Shown here piece after piece: positions 47,194-56,372 of a stretch of DNA of 64,000 nucleotides. The notes beneath the pieces were generated by a model. It saw only the letters and a list, made by a program, of their open reading frames with translations, was not told where the DNA came from and did not search any database. The position numbers and the translations under genes are program-made. Source of the DNA: Moraxella nasibovis. Its GTDB lineage: Bacteria > Pseudomonadota > Gammaproteobacteria > Pseudomonadales > Moraxellaceae. The stretch lies in contig NZ_CP089975.1 of the NCBI RefSeq assembly GCF_029581575.1, positions 744,001 through 808,000 on the forward strand, in the 5' to 3' direction. Numbering within the stretch: position 1 is the stretch's first letter; every line of letters starts with the position of its first letter.

Positions 47194-50037
47194 TTACTCA
47201 TAATTCTCAATACTTGGACAGCTACAAATCAGATTCTTATCGCCATAGACATCGTCCACACGACCCACAGTCGGCCAGAATTTATGAGCCTTGATGTAGT
47301 CTAGTGGGAATGCCGCCACTTCACGGCTGTATGGTCTGTCCCACTCGCCCACGATGACCGCTTGGGTGTGTGGAGCATTAACCAGCGGGTTATTGTCCGC
47401 AGTCCAGCCCTCCAAACCTGCTTGCACTTTCAACGCTTCTTGTTTGATTTGTTTGAGTGCCGAGATAAAGCGGTCTAGCTCGTCTTTGCTTTCTGATTCG
47501 GTTGGCTCAATCATCAGCGTACCCGCCACAGGGAAACTCATTGTCGGAGCGTGGAACCCGTAGTCCATCAAGCGTTTGGCAATGTCGGTCTCGGTAATGC
47601 CCGTCTCGGCTTTTAATGGGCGAATGTCAATGATACACTCGTGAGCCACCCGTCCGTTTTTGCCTGTATAAAGCACAGGGTAGTCGTCTTTTAGCATTGT
47701 GGCGACATAGTTGGCGTTCAATAATGCTCGTTTGGTTGCCGATAACAATCCATCACGCCCCATCATCGTGATGTACATCCACGAAATTGGCAAAATGCTT
47801 GCCGAGCCGTATGGAGCAGCAGACACCGCCGTTTGACCGTCTTGGGCGTTAAACACAGGATTGACGCTATGGCTTGGGATAAATGGAGCAAGGTGCGATT
47901 TTAGACCAATTGGACCCATACCCGGCCCGCCACCGCCGTGTGGAATACAGAAAGTCTTGTGCAGGTTCATATGCAGAACATCAGCACCGACTTCGGCAGG
48001 TTGCATAATGGCAACTTGGGCGTTCATATTCGCCCCGTCCATATACACTTGTCCACCGTGTTTGTGGATAAGCTCGCAAATATCACGGATACCTTCTTCA
48101 AACACCCCGTGCGTAGAAGGATAAGTAATCATGAGCGCCCCCAAATTGGCAGAATGCTCTTCACATTTGGCGGTCAAATCATTAAAGTCCACATTGCCGT
48201 TTTCGTCTGTGGCAACCACCACCACTTGCATTCCCATCATTTGAGCGGTGGCAGGGTTGGTGCCGTGAGCCGAGCGGGGGATTAGACAGACCGTGCGGTT
48301 GTTGTCGCCACGGCTTTCGTGATAACGGCGAATCGCCAAAAGACCTGCATACTCACCGCTTGCCCCAGAGTTGGGTTGCATTGAAATTTCATCAAAGCCT
48401 GTAATCGCCTTTAACTGCGTTTGCAAACTTTCAATCATCTCAATATAGCCCACCGTATCATCGGCAGGGGCAAATGGGTGAACATTTGCAAACTCATTCC
48501 AAGTAATCGGCAACATCTCGCTTGTGGCGTTTAATTTCATTGTGCAAGAACCCAGCGAAATCATAGAGCGGTTCATCGCCAAATCTTTGTCCTCCAAAGA
48601 TTTTAGATAACGGAGCATTTGATGCTCGGTGTGGTAGCTGTTAAAGGTTGGGTGCGTCAAAATGTCGTCCGTACGGTTTAATTCGCCCAAGACATTTTCT
48701 ACGGTGTCAAGATTGCCACTGACGCCAAAAATTTCACACAGCTCATTAAATTCTTTTTCATCGGTCAATTCGTGGAACGATACGCCCACCAAATCGTCTT
48801 TATGGAACAAATTATACCCTTTGGCTTTGGCGGATTTGACAAGCTCGCTTGCCTTGTCGGTCTTGACGGTTACCGTGTCAAAAAACACATCGGAAGCCGT
48901 AGTAAACTCGCCTTTAACGGCATTATAAAACGCGACCGCTAAAGCGTGAATGCGGCTGGCAATGCGTTTTAAGCCTGTCGCTCCGTGATACACGGCATAC
49001 ATACCTGCTAGGTTGGCAAGTAGGACTTGGCTGGTACAAATGTTAGAGTTGGCTTTTTCACGGCGAATGTGCTGTTCACGGGTTTGCAGTGCCATTCTAA
49101 GAGCCGTGCCACCTTGTGCGTCTTTGGATACGCCGATGATACGACCAGGGGCACTTCGTTTGTCTTTGTCTTTAAAGGCAAAATAAGCAGCGTGTGGACC
49201 CCCAAAGCCCATTGGAATGCCAAAGCGTTGGGTGCTACCTAGGGCAATGTCCGCTCCCATTTGGGCAGGGGATTTGAGTAGCACAAGGCTCATAATGTCG
49301 CTTGCCACGATTGCGTAAGTGTTTTTGGCTTTGACTGCACTGATGACATCGGTCAAGTCCACCACATCGCCGTCTTTGCCAACATATTGGAAAAACGCCC
49401 CAAAGAAGTCGCCATTTTTGGCGGTGTCAAAATCGCCCACCACTACATCAAAACCAAAATATTTGGCACGGGTGTTGATGACATCTAGGGTTTGCGGATA
49501 AGTGCGGCTGTCCACAAAAAAGGCGTTGGATTTGGATTTACTGCAACGCTTTGCCATAGCCATCGCTTCGGCGGCGGCTGTGGCTTCGTCAAGCAATGAC
49601 GCACCTGCCAAGTCCATTCCTGTCAAGTCAATGCACACTTGTTGGAAATTTAACAAGGCTTCCAAACGCCCTTGGGCAATCTCGGCTTGATAAGGCGTGT
49701 AAGCGGTGTACCAACCAGGGTTTTCTAGGACATTTCTTTGAATGACCGCAGGCAGGCGAGCAGGCGAGTAGCCTTGACCGATATAGCTTTTGGCAACGGT
49801 GATTTTGTCCGCCATTGATTTGAGTTTGGCAAGGGCGTTATGCTCGCTTACGGCAGTCGGCAAATCAAGTTCCTTGCCCAAACGCACCGATTGTGGCACC
49901 ACAGAATCCACAAATTCGTCCAAAGTTTTTGCTCCCACCGCAGAAAGTAGGGCTTGCTCTTCATCGGTGCTATTGCCCAGATGACGATGCACAAAGGCGT
50001 TTTCATAAAATAGGTCGGAAAAGGTGTTAAATGACAT
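47194..50037 (-). CDS. gcvP: Glycine dehydrogenase (decarboxylating), P protein
   Basis: 947 residues, the single-chain form. PLP Lys lies in [20 protein letters not shown] (about residue 700). N-terminal ..[14 protein letters not shown].. and ..MIGQGY-like [15 protein letters not shown].. match the family. P protein decarboxylates glycine and loads aminomethyl on GcvH. It lies last in the cleavage locus, separated from gcvH by two unknown genes and a terminator, so it may have its own promoter. Confidence 0.98.
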   Translation of the reverse strand: MSFNTFSDLFYENAFVHRHLGNSTDEEQALLSAVGAKTLDEFVDSVVPQSVRLGKELDLPTAVSEHNALAKLKSMADKITVAKSYIGQGYSPARLPAVIQRNVLENPGWYTAYTPYQAEIAQGRLEALLNFQQVCIDLTGMDLAGASLLDEATAAAEAMAMAKRCSKSKSNAFFVDSRTYPQTLDVINTRAKYFGFDVVVGDFDTAKNGDFFGAFFQYVGKDGDVVDLTDVISAVKAKNTYAIVASDIMSLVLLKSPAQMGADIALGSTQRFGIPMGFGGPHAAYFAFKDKDKRSAPGRIIGVSKDAQGGTALRMALQTREQHIRREKANSNICTSQVLLANLAGMYAVYHGATGLKRIASRIHALAVAFYNAVKGEFTTASDVFFDTVTVKTDKASELVKSAKAKGYNLFHKDDLVGVSFHELTDEKEFNELCEIFGVSGNLDTVENVLGELNRTDDILTHPTFNSYHTEHQMLRYLKSLEDKDLAMNRSMISLGSCTMKLNATSEMLPITWNEFANVHPFAPADDTVGYIEMIESLQTQLKAITGFDEISMQPNSGASGEYAGLLAIRRYHESRGDNNRTVCLIPRSAHGTNPATAQMMGMQVVVVATDENGNVDFNDLTAKCEEHSANLGALMITYPSTHGVFEEGIRDICELIHKHGGQVYMDGANMNAQVAIMQPAEVGADVLHMNLHKTFCIPHGGGGPGMGPIGLKSHLAPFIPSHSVNPVFNAQDGQTAVSAAPYGSASILPISWMYITMMGRDGLLSATKRALLNANYVATMLKDDYPVLYTGKNGRVAHECIIDIRPLKAETGITETDIAKRLMDYGFHAPTMSFPVAGTLMIEPTESESKDELDRFISALKQIKQEALKVQAGLEGWTADNNPLVNAPHTQAVIVGEWDRPYSREVAAFPLDYIKAHKFWPTVGRVDDVYGDKNLICSCPSIENYE

Positions 50038-50048
50038 AAGTTATCCTT

Positions 50049-50531
50049 TTAGGGTTGGGTTAAAATTAACTGTTCAATTTTATTGATGATTGCCGTATAT
50101 TCATCAAAATAAAACGCATCATTTTTCATTAAAATTTTTAAAAATAAAATCACAATCAATAATTGCTCATCATTAAAATAGGCAAATAATTCTGTATCAT
50201 TATTTTCTAAAAATTCATCTTTTAATCTAAAAAACCACCATATTGTAATGACGGCATTGTGTCTTTCATTAAAATCATCTAATACTTGATACATCACCGC
50301 AGGGGTGTAAAAATAAAACCCTTGATTATTTGTCCAAACAATGCCAAGATTATTTTGATTGATATAATCAAAACTTAATTCGTGCCAATAACAATAATTC
50401 CGCTCAATTCTACCTGCAAATGTCAAATCATCAGTTGCCTCCAAATGAGCCATATTCTCAAATTCATAATCATCGGCATTGATATTGGCAAAATATTTTT
50501 TGATAAAATGCTGTAAAAGTTTTGGATTCAT
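50049..50531 (-). CDS. Hypothetical protein upstream of gcvP
   Basis: 160 residues, rich in Phe, Tyr, Asn and Asp and acidic, no signal peptide. The centre ..GIVWTNNQGFYFYTPAVMYQVLDDF.. and ..VITIWWFFRLKDEFLEN.. suggest a small globular fold like some cytoplasmic immunity-type or SMI1-like proteins, but I cannot assign a family. The stop is 11 bases before gcvP, so the two are probably co-transcribed. AT-rich compared with gcvP. Confidence 0.65.
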   Translation of the reverse strand: MNPKLLQHFIKKYFANINADDYEFENMAHLEATDDLTFAGRIERNYCYWHELSFDYINQNNLGIVWTNNQGFYFYTPAVMYQVLDDFNERHNAVITIWWFFRLKDEFLENNDTELFAYFNDEQLLIVILFLKILMKNDAFYFDEYTAIINKIEQLILTQP

Positions 50532-50608
50532 TTTAAAAAGTTTAAATTTAATTTAAAATACTATTTTTAAAAATACCATTTTAAATTAAGTTTAAATCAA
50601 TTTTTGGC

Positions 50609-50630
50609 GTAAGGTGCGTACCACGCACCA
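50609..50630. repeat. GTAAGGTGCGTA-type palindrome
   Basis: GTAAGGTGCGTA..ACGCACCA, also at 36643-36663, 51629-51649 and 51671-51695. A second dispersed palindromic family in this window. Confidence 0.7.
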
Positions 50631-50697
50631 ATTTTAACAATCATTCCAAGGCGATACCATATTGCACATTTTGCTTTTAATTTTTTTTAGAAAGACT

Positions 50698-51063
50698 TTA
50701 TTTAATCCCAAAAAATTTTCTGAAATATGGAAATAGCCAAATACCCAAAATATTTAGTGGTACACCATAAATCAGCGCTGCTATATAACTAAGAGCATCA
50801 GCACCACTAGCTTCTGGCATCACAATAACCGCAAAATACAATACAATCAACAGTGGTAGAAAAAATAATGCACCACCAAGCGCCCTAATCGGATTTATAA
50901 ATAAAAATACCACCGAAACCAACAAAGGCGATAGTACAAATAGCGATAACTGCACGCTCTGTCTAAAATTAAAATGAGGTGTTACCCAAAATGATAGGGT
51001 TTGGATGATAAATATTAGTAGCAACAATAAAACCGCTTGTTTAAAAAATGGTTTTTTCATCAT
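50698..51063 (-). CDS. Hypothetical four-helix membrane protein
   Basis: 121 residues with four hydrophobic stretches (about 9-27, 37-57, 63-82, 88-115) and Lys-rich ends (MMKKPFFKQ, YFRKFFGIK). No family recognised. It sits between gcvH and the gene before gcvP, on the same strand. Confidence 0.65.
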   Translation of the reverse strand: MMKKPFFKQAVLLLLLIFIIQTLSFWVTPHFNFRQSVQLSLFVLSPLLVSVVFLFINPIRALGGALFFLPLLIVLYFAVIVMPEASGADALSYIAALIYGVPLNILGIWLFPYFRKFFGIK

Positions 51064-51155
51064 TTCACTCCAATATTTATACAGAAAAATATTTATTTCT
51101 ACAATTTGGCAATGTCAAATGTGCATCATACACCATTTTAGAAAATCACTAGAGT

Positions 51156-51202
51156 TCAAAAAACAAAATCAAGCGTAAATTGACAATCAACTTACGCTTG
51201 AT
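51156..51202 (-). terminator. Terminator after gcvH
   Basis: On the minus strand ATCAAGCGTAA (51202-51192) pairs with TTACGCTTGAT (51178-51168), then TTTGTTTTTT. Confidence 0.85.
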
Positions 51203-51209
51203 AGTTCAC

Positions 51210-51590
51210 TTACAGACTGCTTTCGTATTCGTCTGCACTCATTAGGCTGTCATAGTCAGCAGGATTGGCAGGCTTAACTTTAAAGAACCATGCTTTGCCA
51301 TAAGGGTCTTCATTGGCAAGCTCTGGGCTGTCCACCAGCTCTTCGTTGACTTCAACGATTTCGCCTGCGATTGGCGCATAGACATCGCTTGCGGCTTTGA
51401 CAGACTCAACCACGGCGATTTCTTGGTCGGCTTCAACGACTGCACCCACTTCTGGCAATTCCACAAATACCACATCGCCAAGCAAATCTTGGGCGTGGTC
51501 GGTAATGCCAACGGTAATCGTGCCGTCTGCTTCAAGGCGTAACCATTCGTGGCTGGCTACATATTTTAGATCGGCGGGGATATTGCTCAT
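51210..51590 (-). CDS. gcvH: Glycine cleavage system H protein
   Basis: 126 residues. Lipoyl Lys in [19 protein letters not shown]; ..[40 protein letters not shown].. is the usual N-terminal half. The lipoamide arm carries the aminomethyl group between GcvP and GcvT. AGGAG precedes the ATG. It is followed by a strong terminator that may cut it off from gcvP. Confidence 0.97.
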   Translation of the reverse strand: MSNIPADLKYVASHEWLRLEADGTITVGITDHAQDLLGDVVFVELPEVGAVVEADQEIAVVESVKAASDVYAPIAGEIVEVNEELVDSPELANEDPYGKAWFFKVKPANPADYDSLMSADEYESSL

Positions 51591-51628
51591 AAAAAACTCC
51601 TAGCTTTGGGGTTGAAAATTAAAAATTT

Positions 51629-51695
51629 GTAAGGTGCATAATACGCACCGATTTTAACAAAGGATTTTCTTAAGGGTGCGTAATACGCACCTTAC
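51629..51695. repeat. Two GTAAGGTGCGTA-type palindromes before gcvH
   Basis: GTAAGGTGCATA..CGCACC (51629-51649) and TAAGGGTGCG..CGCACCTTAC (51671-51695) in opposite emphasis, joined by ATTTTAACAA also found beside the 50609 copy. Confidence 0.75.
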
Positions 51696-51697
51696 GA

Positions 51698-52138
51698 TTA
51701 AGGGGTAAAAATTGAAAAATTTGCCAATTTCCAATGACCATTTTCTCTTGGTTGATAAAATTTACATAGTATGCCTAGCATATAACGCTCTCTTTTGAGC
51801 AAAAATCTATGGATAAGAAAGCTGTCTTTCATCTCTTTTTCTGTGTCAAGATGAATGGTTGAAACAGGGTTGCCAATTTTAGTGTCAAGCAATTGTGCTA
51901 AATACACTTGATTGTTTACTTCCGCCAATTCTATTTCATCATCTGAACGACCCAAATAAGGCTCAAAGATTTCCAATGCTGGTGTAACATATAGTGTTTC
52001 ATTGTTTAGGGCATTGGATGCACTTTCACAAAGCTCAAAAGTTGCCTTTTCGTCAGCCAAAGTTTTATAAGTAGGTGTATTTGCAAAAGCCGATACAGAT
52101 ACCATACTTAACAATAAACCGATTGCCAATTTTTTCAT
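51698..52138 (-). CDS. Exported hypothetical protein between gcvT and gcvH
   Basis: 146 residues with a signal peptide (MKKLAIGLLLSMVSVSAFA, then NTPTYK). Two Cys (..FELCESASNAL.. and ..MLGILCKFYQP..) could form a periplasmic disulfide. No family recognised. It interrupts the gcv gene set and is flanked by a GTAAGGTGCGTA palindrome pair on its downstream side. Confidence 0.65.
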   Translation of the reverse strand: MKKLAIGLLLSMVSVSAFANTPTYKTLADEKATFELCESASNALNNETLYVTPALEIFEPYLGRSDDEIELAEVNNQVYLAQLLDTKIGNPVSTIHLDTEKEMKDSFLIHRFLLKRERYMLGILCKFYQPRENGHWKLANFSIFTP

Positions 52139-52202
52139 TATTTACCCTTATTAAAATCGCCCAAAAGTATTTGCGACAAGCAAAACTTTTGGGTGTTGTC
52201 TA

Positions 52203-53300
52203 TCAATCAAACTGCTTTTTACCATTTCTCACAAACGGCAATTTAAGTGCACGGACTTCCACTTCTTTACCACGCATAATTACCTTTGCACGCTCGCCTG
52301 TAAAGTCGGCTGGCACACGGGCAATGGCGATGGATTGATTTAGACTTGGGGAGAATACACCGCTTGTGGTAATACCATTGCCACTTTCGGTAACCACTTC
52401 CATACCTGCACGCATTACGCCTTTTTCTTCCAAAAGTAGTCCTACTTGTTTGGCTTTAACACCTGCCGACTTTAATGCCACAAGTGCCGATTTACCAATA
52501 AAATCACGGTTTTCATCTTTTAAATCCACCGTCCAGCCCATACCTGCTTCAAGTGGGCTGACATCGTCCGTCATATCGTTGCCGTATAGGTTCATACCTG
52601 CTTCCATTCTTAGGGTGTCTCTTGCCCCAAGTCCGCAAGGTTGGACACCTGCACGGGCTAAGTCATTGAAAAACTGTACCGCTTCTCCTGCTGGCATTAC
52701 CACTTCCACGCCGTCTTCGCCTGTGTAGCCTGTACGAGCGACAAACCAATCGCCCCCTAAATCCACGCCCACAAACGGCTTCAACGCATTTACTTTTTCC
52801 GCCCATTCAGGTTTGACGGTCAAAAGTTTTTCAACCGCTTTTGGACCTTGTACGGCAAGCATCGCCAGTTCATAACGGGGTGTCAAAGTTACGCCAAACT
52901 CCGCCCCGACTTTGGCAAAATGAGCCGTGTCCTTTTCACGGGTTGCTCCGTTTGAGACGATACGATAAGCGGTCTCAGCTTCGTTCATACGATAGACGAT
53001 AAGGTCGTCAATCACACCGCCATTGTCGTTTAGCATACCCGAATACAAGGCTTTGCCGACAAAGCTAAGTTTGGCAACATCGTTGGCGAGTAGTTTTTGA
53101 AAAAAGGCTTTTGCGTTGTCGCCTGTTACATCGGTAACGAGCATATGCGAGACATCAAACATACCAGCGTCTGTGCGGACGGCTTCGTGCTCTTTGATTT
53201 GTGAGCCGTAATTGACAGGGAGCTGCCAACCGCCAAAATCCACAAGTTTGCCATTGTGAGCGGTGTGAGCATCAAATAGGGGGGTGCGTTGTAGAGACAT
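52203..53300 (-). CDS. gcvT: Aminomethyltransferase, glycine cleavage T protein
   Basis: 365 residues from ATG 53300, with AAGGAAAA 6 to 8 bases upstream; the longer frame is rejected since it begins in a palindrome. ..[35 protein letters not shown].. and ..[13 protein letters not shown].., ..[22 protein letters not shown].. bind tetrahydrofolate. It passes the one-carbon unit from GcvH to tetrahydrofolate. The leader carries a tandem glycine riboswitch, followed by two GGGGCGAA palindromes. Confidence 0.97.
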   Translation of the reverse strand: MSLQRTPLFDAHTAHNGKLVDFGGWQLPVNYGSQIKEHEAVRTDAGMFDVSHMLVTDVTGDNAKAFFQKLLANDVAKLSFVGKALYSGMLNDNGGVIDDLIVYRMNEAETAYRIVSNGATREKDTAHFAKVGAEFGVTLTPRYELAMLAVQGPKAVEKLLTVKPEWAEKVNALKPFVGVDLGGDWFVARTGYTGEDGVEVVMPAGEAVQFFNDLARAGVQPCGLGARDTLRMEAGMNLYGNDMTDDVSPLEAGMGWTVDLKDENRDFIGKSALVALKSAGVKAKQVGLLLEEKGVMRAGMEVVTESGNGITTSGVFSPSLNQSIAIARVPADFTGERAKVIMRGKEVEVRALKLPFVRNGKKQFD

Positions 53301-53376
53301 CTGGATTTTCCTTAAAAAGTGCTTATAAAACAATCGGTTAAATTGGTTTGTTGAAGTTATTTCATCAATGGTATGG

Positions 53377-53439
53377 TAGGGGCGAAATATTTTTCGCCCA
53401 ATTATTATTTGCACAATGGGCGAATGTGATTCGTCCCTA
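53377..53439. repeat. Two GGGGCGAA palindromes in the gcvT leader
   Basis: Copies at 53377-53400 and 53417-53439 lie between the riboswitch and the gcvT ribosome-binding site. No other gene lies here. Confidence 0.8.
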
Positions 53440-53478
53440 CGCCATCCAAATGGTTAATAAAATCAACATGTTAAGCAC

Positions 53479-53702
53479 CCCATCTGTCCTGTTACCTGAG
53501 ATTTTCGGTCGATTGACCTTTTCCCCTTCGGTGTTGCATTTTTCCTTGAAATTCAAGCGCTTGGCAGAATTTCTATGCACTCTCTCCAGATTTTTGATTA
53601 ATTTCCAGTCCTTTTACCTGAGCGATTGTAGGGTAGGTTTGCGCCTTCGGTGTTTTTCATTTTGTCATTCACATCAATGGCGAAATGAAAAATCTCTCCT
53701 GA
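53479..53702 (-). promoter_or_regulatory. Tandem glycine riboswitch
   Basis: On the minus strand two aptamers are visible. Aptamer 1 (about 53702-53605): GGAGAGA, then ACACCGAAGGCGCAAAC, then TCGCTCAGGTAAAAGGAC. Aptamer 2 (about 53593-53480): CTGGAGAGAG, then AACACCGAAGGGGAAAAG, then AAATCTCAGGTAACAGGACAGA. These are the conserved cores of gcvT-type glycine aptamers, which bind glycine and usually turn on cleavage genes. gcvT lies 180 bases downstream. Confidence 0.95.
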
Positions 53703-53719
53703 AAATTAAATTTTCCCCT

Positions 53720-53748
53720 ATTATGAAAAATAATGCTACAATTTACAA
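53720..53748 (-). promoter_or_regulatory. Promoter of the glycine riboswitch-gcvT transcript
   Basis: Minus strand: TTGTAA (53748-53743), 17-base spacer, CATAAT (53725-53720), ending about 18 bases before aptamer 1. Confidence 0.65.
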
Positions 53749-53829
53749 GTAAAATTTTTAAATTTTGTCAATTAAATTGTATCATTAAGTTTTTTCAATC
53801 AATTTCAATCAAAAGCTGAGAGCAAAACC

Positions 53830-54150
53830 ATGCACTGCGATGTCTATAAATTTGCCAAAAATGAAGACTGGTATGTCTATATCGCCCGCCCAAATTACCC
53901 CGATGACACCGATGAAATCCGTGACTGGCTTGGGGTTTTGCCAAGCGACATTCGCCAAAAATTAGGCTTGGGGACTTTTGTCATGCACCTAGATTTGAAC
54001 GCTCGTGAAAAGTTGGCACGAGCCGACATTGATGATGTCAAGGCAAAGCTTGCCGAGCAAGGCTACTATGTGCAAGCGCCGCCTGCCGATATTTTGGCAG
54101 CGCAAGCGATGGCGAAGGCGAAAGCATTGCAGGATAAAAAGTACGATTAA
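53830..54150 (+). CDS. YcgL domain protein
   Basis: 106 residues. MHCDVYKFAKNEDWYVYIARPN and ..LGVLPSDIRQKLGLGTFVMHLDL.. are the YcgL (PF05166) pattern, with the usual C-terminal ..LAEQGYYVQAPP... The fold is known, the function not. AGAGC before the ATG is a weak ribosome-binding site. It diverges from the gcvT leader. Confidence 0.85.
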   Translation: MHCDVYKFAKNEDWYVYIARPNYPDDTDEIRDWLGVLPSDIRQKLGLGTFVMHLDLNAREKLARADIDDVKAKLAEQGYYVQAPPADILAAQAMAKAKALQDKKYD

Positions 54151-54360
54151 AAGTACGATTGATGGCGGTTTTTGGCGGTTTTTGGCGGATGTCGTGATTG
54201 TCTTTTGTCTGTGCGGCTGTTTTGAGTGCGTTAATTTGCGTCAAAGACAAAAGCGACAATGCAAAATCAAAATGCAAAAATTGTGTAAATCATTGAAATC
54301 GTCGCTCATTTTATGACAAATTTGTGCTAAAATAGCGCAAAAGTTTAGCAAGTATGTATT

Positions 54361-54858
54361 ATGGATTGGATTAAAAATCTACCGCTTGACAGCATCAGCG
54401 AAGGCTTGGCGGGGCTTATTGTATGGTGGTCAAAGCTTGTCTCTGGCGTGCCAGATGAGCAGCTGCCGCTTGTGGTTTATGTCATCGCGTCAGCATTAGT
54501 GCTGCTTTTGTGGGTGCCTGTCATGCGTATTTTGCCCCGAGCCATTCGTGGCATCAGCTGGGCGTTTTTGGCGGCCGCTTTGTTGGCACCGGGCAGTGCT
54601 GCTGGCGATTCAGGGGCGGTGGCGCCGGCGATTGTCGGAGTGTTTTACTCGCTGCTCATGAAAGATTTTGTGGACATGGTGTCGGATGCGCTGCCCATTT
54701 TGGCGACTTTTGCGGCATTTTTGGTGATTGGCGCCATTTGGCAAATGCTGCGTAGCGTCATGGAGGGTACGACCGCTAAGGCAGAGGAAGCTGCCCGCAT
54801 TCAAGAAGAAAAGCGCCGTTTGGCAGAAGGTCATCTGGATTCAAAGGTGGATTTATAA
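54361..54858 (+). CDS. Hypothetical membrane protein
   Basis: 165 residues with three to four membrane helices (about 37-57, 63-83, 88-108, 112-128) and a charged coiled C-terminal tail (..TTAKAEEAARIQEEKRRLAEG..). The Gly/Ala-rich central part (..LAPGSAAGDSGAVAPAIVGV..) is unusual. No family recognised; it may be a lineage-specific Moraxellaceae protein (inference). A terminator follows. Confidence 0.7.
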   Translation: MDWIKNLPLDSISEGLAGLIVWWSKLVSGVPDEQLPLVVYVIASALVLLLWVPVMRILPRAIRGISWAFLAAALLAPGSAAGDSGAVAPAIVGVFYSLLMKDFVDMVSDALPILATFAAFLVIGAIWQMLRSVMEGTTAKAEEAARIQEEKRRLAEGHLDSKVDL

Positions 54859-54980
54859 TCATCTTGATGGTTATTTTATGAGCCACCTGTCTTGCATCTG
54901 ATGGCGTGCCGATGAGTGGCGGTTGATTTACTAATACCAAAGTTAAAGACCAAAGTTAAAAACATCAAAAATAAATAATT

Positions 54981-55019
54981 CAAGCCCTAAACACAAGCGT
55001 TTTTAGGGCTTGCTTTTTT
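54981..55019 (+). terminator. Terminator before rpsF
   Basis: CAAGCCCTAAA pairs with TTTAGGGCTTG, then CTTTTTTTT. Its 3' end overlaps the rpsF -35 box. Confidence 0.88.
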
Positions 55020-55037
55020 TAAAAATTTGTGTATAAT
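55010..55037 (+). promoter_or_regulatory. rpsF operon promoter
   Basis: TTGCTT (55010-55015), 16-base spacer, TATAAT (55032-55037), with a leader of about 85 bases. Confidence 0.7.
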
Positions 55038-55129
55038 GGTCGCCTTGTGATTTTTAATACTTTTAAAAATTTACATCTCCTTGCTGTCATCGATGCGGTG
55101 ATGGCTGTTTTAATCCGTAGGGAGTCCTT

Positions 55130-55531
55130 ATGAGACATTATGAAGTGGTGCTACTGGTTCACCCAGATCAAAGCAACCAAGTTGCCGATATGGTAACTAA
55201 ATACCGTTCTATCGTGGAAGAAAATGGCGGTGCAAACCATCGTCTAGAAGACTGGGGTCGCCGTCAATTGGCTTACCCAATCAACAAAATCCACAAAGCA
55301 CACTATGTACTTTTGAACATCGAATGTAACGATGCGACCCTAGCTCAGCTAGAAGAGCTTTTCAAATACAACGATGCCATCATTCGTAGCCTAGTTATCC
55401 GCCGTGACAGCGCCATCACAGAACAATCGCCACTGGCGAAAGAAGCTGAAGATAAGCGTGCTCGTAAAGCAAACCGTCGTAACGATGTTCGCACTGCTGA
55501 CAGTGAGAATGTTGCTGCAGACAGCGAATAA
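55130..55531 (+). CDS. rpsF: Small ribosomal subunit protein bS6
   Basis: 133 residues. [18 protein letters not shown] and ..[26 protein letters not shown].. are the bS6 core, with a longer charged C-terminal tail (110-133). GGGAG before the ATG. First of the usual rpsF-rpsR-rplI operon (priB is absent). bS6 binds the 16S central domain with bS18. Confidence 0.98.
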   Translation: MRHYEVVLLVHPDQSNQVADMVTKYRSIVEENGGANHRLEDWGRRQLAYPINKIHKAHYVLLNIECNDATLAQLEELFKYNDAIIRSLVIRRDSAITEQSPLAKEAEDKRARKANRRNDVRTADSENVAADSE

Positions 55532-55548
55532 TTATAAGGAGAAGCTAA

Positions 55549-55776
55549 ATGGCTCGTTTCTATCGTCGTCGTAAATTCTGCCGTTTCACCGCTGAAGGCA
55601 TCACCCACATCGATTATAAAGATGTAGAACTTCTAAAACAATACATCAGCGAAAATGGCAAAATCGTTCCTAGCCGTATCACTGGTACTTCTAACAAGTA
55701 TCAGCGTCAGTTGGCTGTCGCCATCAAACAAGCTCGCTATTTGGCTCTATTGCCATATACCGACAACCACAAGTAA
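55549..55776 (+). CDS. rpsR: Small ribosomal subunit protein bS18
   Basis: 75 residues, starting [17 protein letters not shown]. ..[48 protein letters not shown].. is the full family signature. Binds 16S rRNA as a heterodimer with bS6. AAGGAG 6 bases before the ATG; 17 bases after rpsF. Confidence 0.98.
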   Translation: MARFYRRRKFCRFTAEGITHIDYKDVELLKQYISENGKIVPSRITGTSNKYQRQLAVAIKQARYLALLPYTDNHK

Positions 55777-55792
55777 TTAACGGAGAAAAATC

Positions 55793-56269
55793 ATGCAAGT
55801 TATTCTATTACAGCGTGTCGTTAATCTTGGTAAACTTGGCGAGACAGTTGATGTAAAAGCAGGTTATGGTCGTAACTACCTAATCCCACAAGGCAAAGCA
55901 CTGCCAGCAAACGAAGCGAACATCGCTAAGTTTGAAGCTCGCCGTGCTGAGTTAGAAGCTCAAGAAGCCAAAGAGCTACAAGAAGCTCAAAAGCGTGCTG
56001 ACGCTCTGGCTGATGTGAATGTCATCATGCGTGCTAAATCTGGTGATGAAGGTAAGCTATTCGGCTCTATCGGTACTCGTGACATCGCTGACGCATTGAC
56101 CAAATCTGGTCTTGAAGTTGATCGTGTGGAAGTGAAACTGCCTGAAGGTCCATTCCGTCAAGTGGGCGAGTACAAAGTGACTATCCAACTACACCACGAC
56201 ATCTCAGCAGAAATCTTGGTGACCATCCTATCTGAAGATGCACCAGTAGCTGACGAAGATGACGAATAA
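55793..56269 (+). CDS. rplI: Large ribosomal subunit protein bL9
   Basis: 158 residues. [39 protein letters not shown] is the bL9 N-terminal rRNA-binding domain, followed by a long helix and a C-terminal domain. ACGGAG precedes the ATG. Last gene of the operon; an attached terminator follows. Confidence 0.98.
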   Translation: MQVILLQRVVNLGKLGETVDVKAGYGRNYLIPQGKALPANEANIAKFEARRAELEAQEAKELQEAQKRADALADVNVIMRAKSGDEGKLFGSIGTRDIADALTKSGLEVDRVEVKLPEGPFRQVGEYKVTIQLHHDISAEILVTILSEDAPVADEDDE

Positions 56270-56320
56270 TCTTTTTAAAAGCTTTTTTGAAGTTTTAAAA
56301 AAGTTTTAAAAGATTTGTTC

Positions 56321-56352
56321 AAAAACCCCAAATATTTTTTGGGGTTTTTTGT
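56321..56352 (+). terminator. Terminator of the rpsF operon
   Basis: AAAAACCCCA pairs with TGGGGTTTTT around AATATTTTT. Confidence 0.85.
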
Positions 56353-56372
56353 TTTTGTGCGGTGCGTATGAT

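Noticed and set aside
53301-53414. N-terminal extension of the gcvT frame
   Set aside because: Same translated palindrome (GRKIFRPY); gcvT proteins start near ATG 53300, which has a ribosome-binding site.
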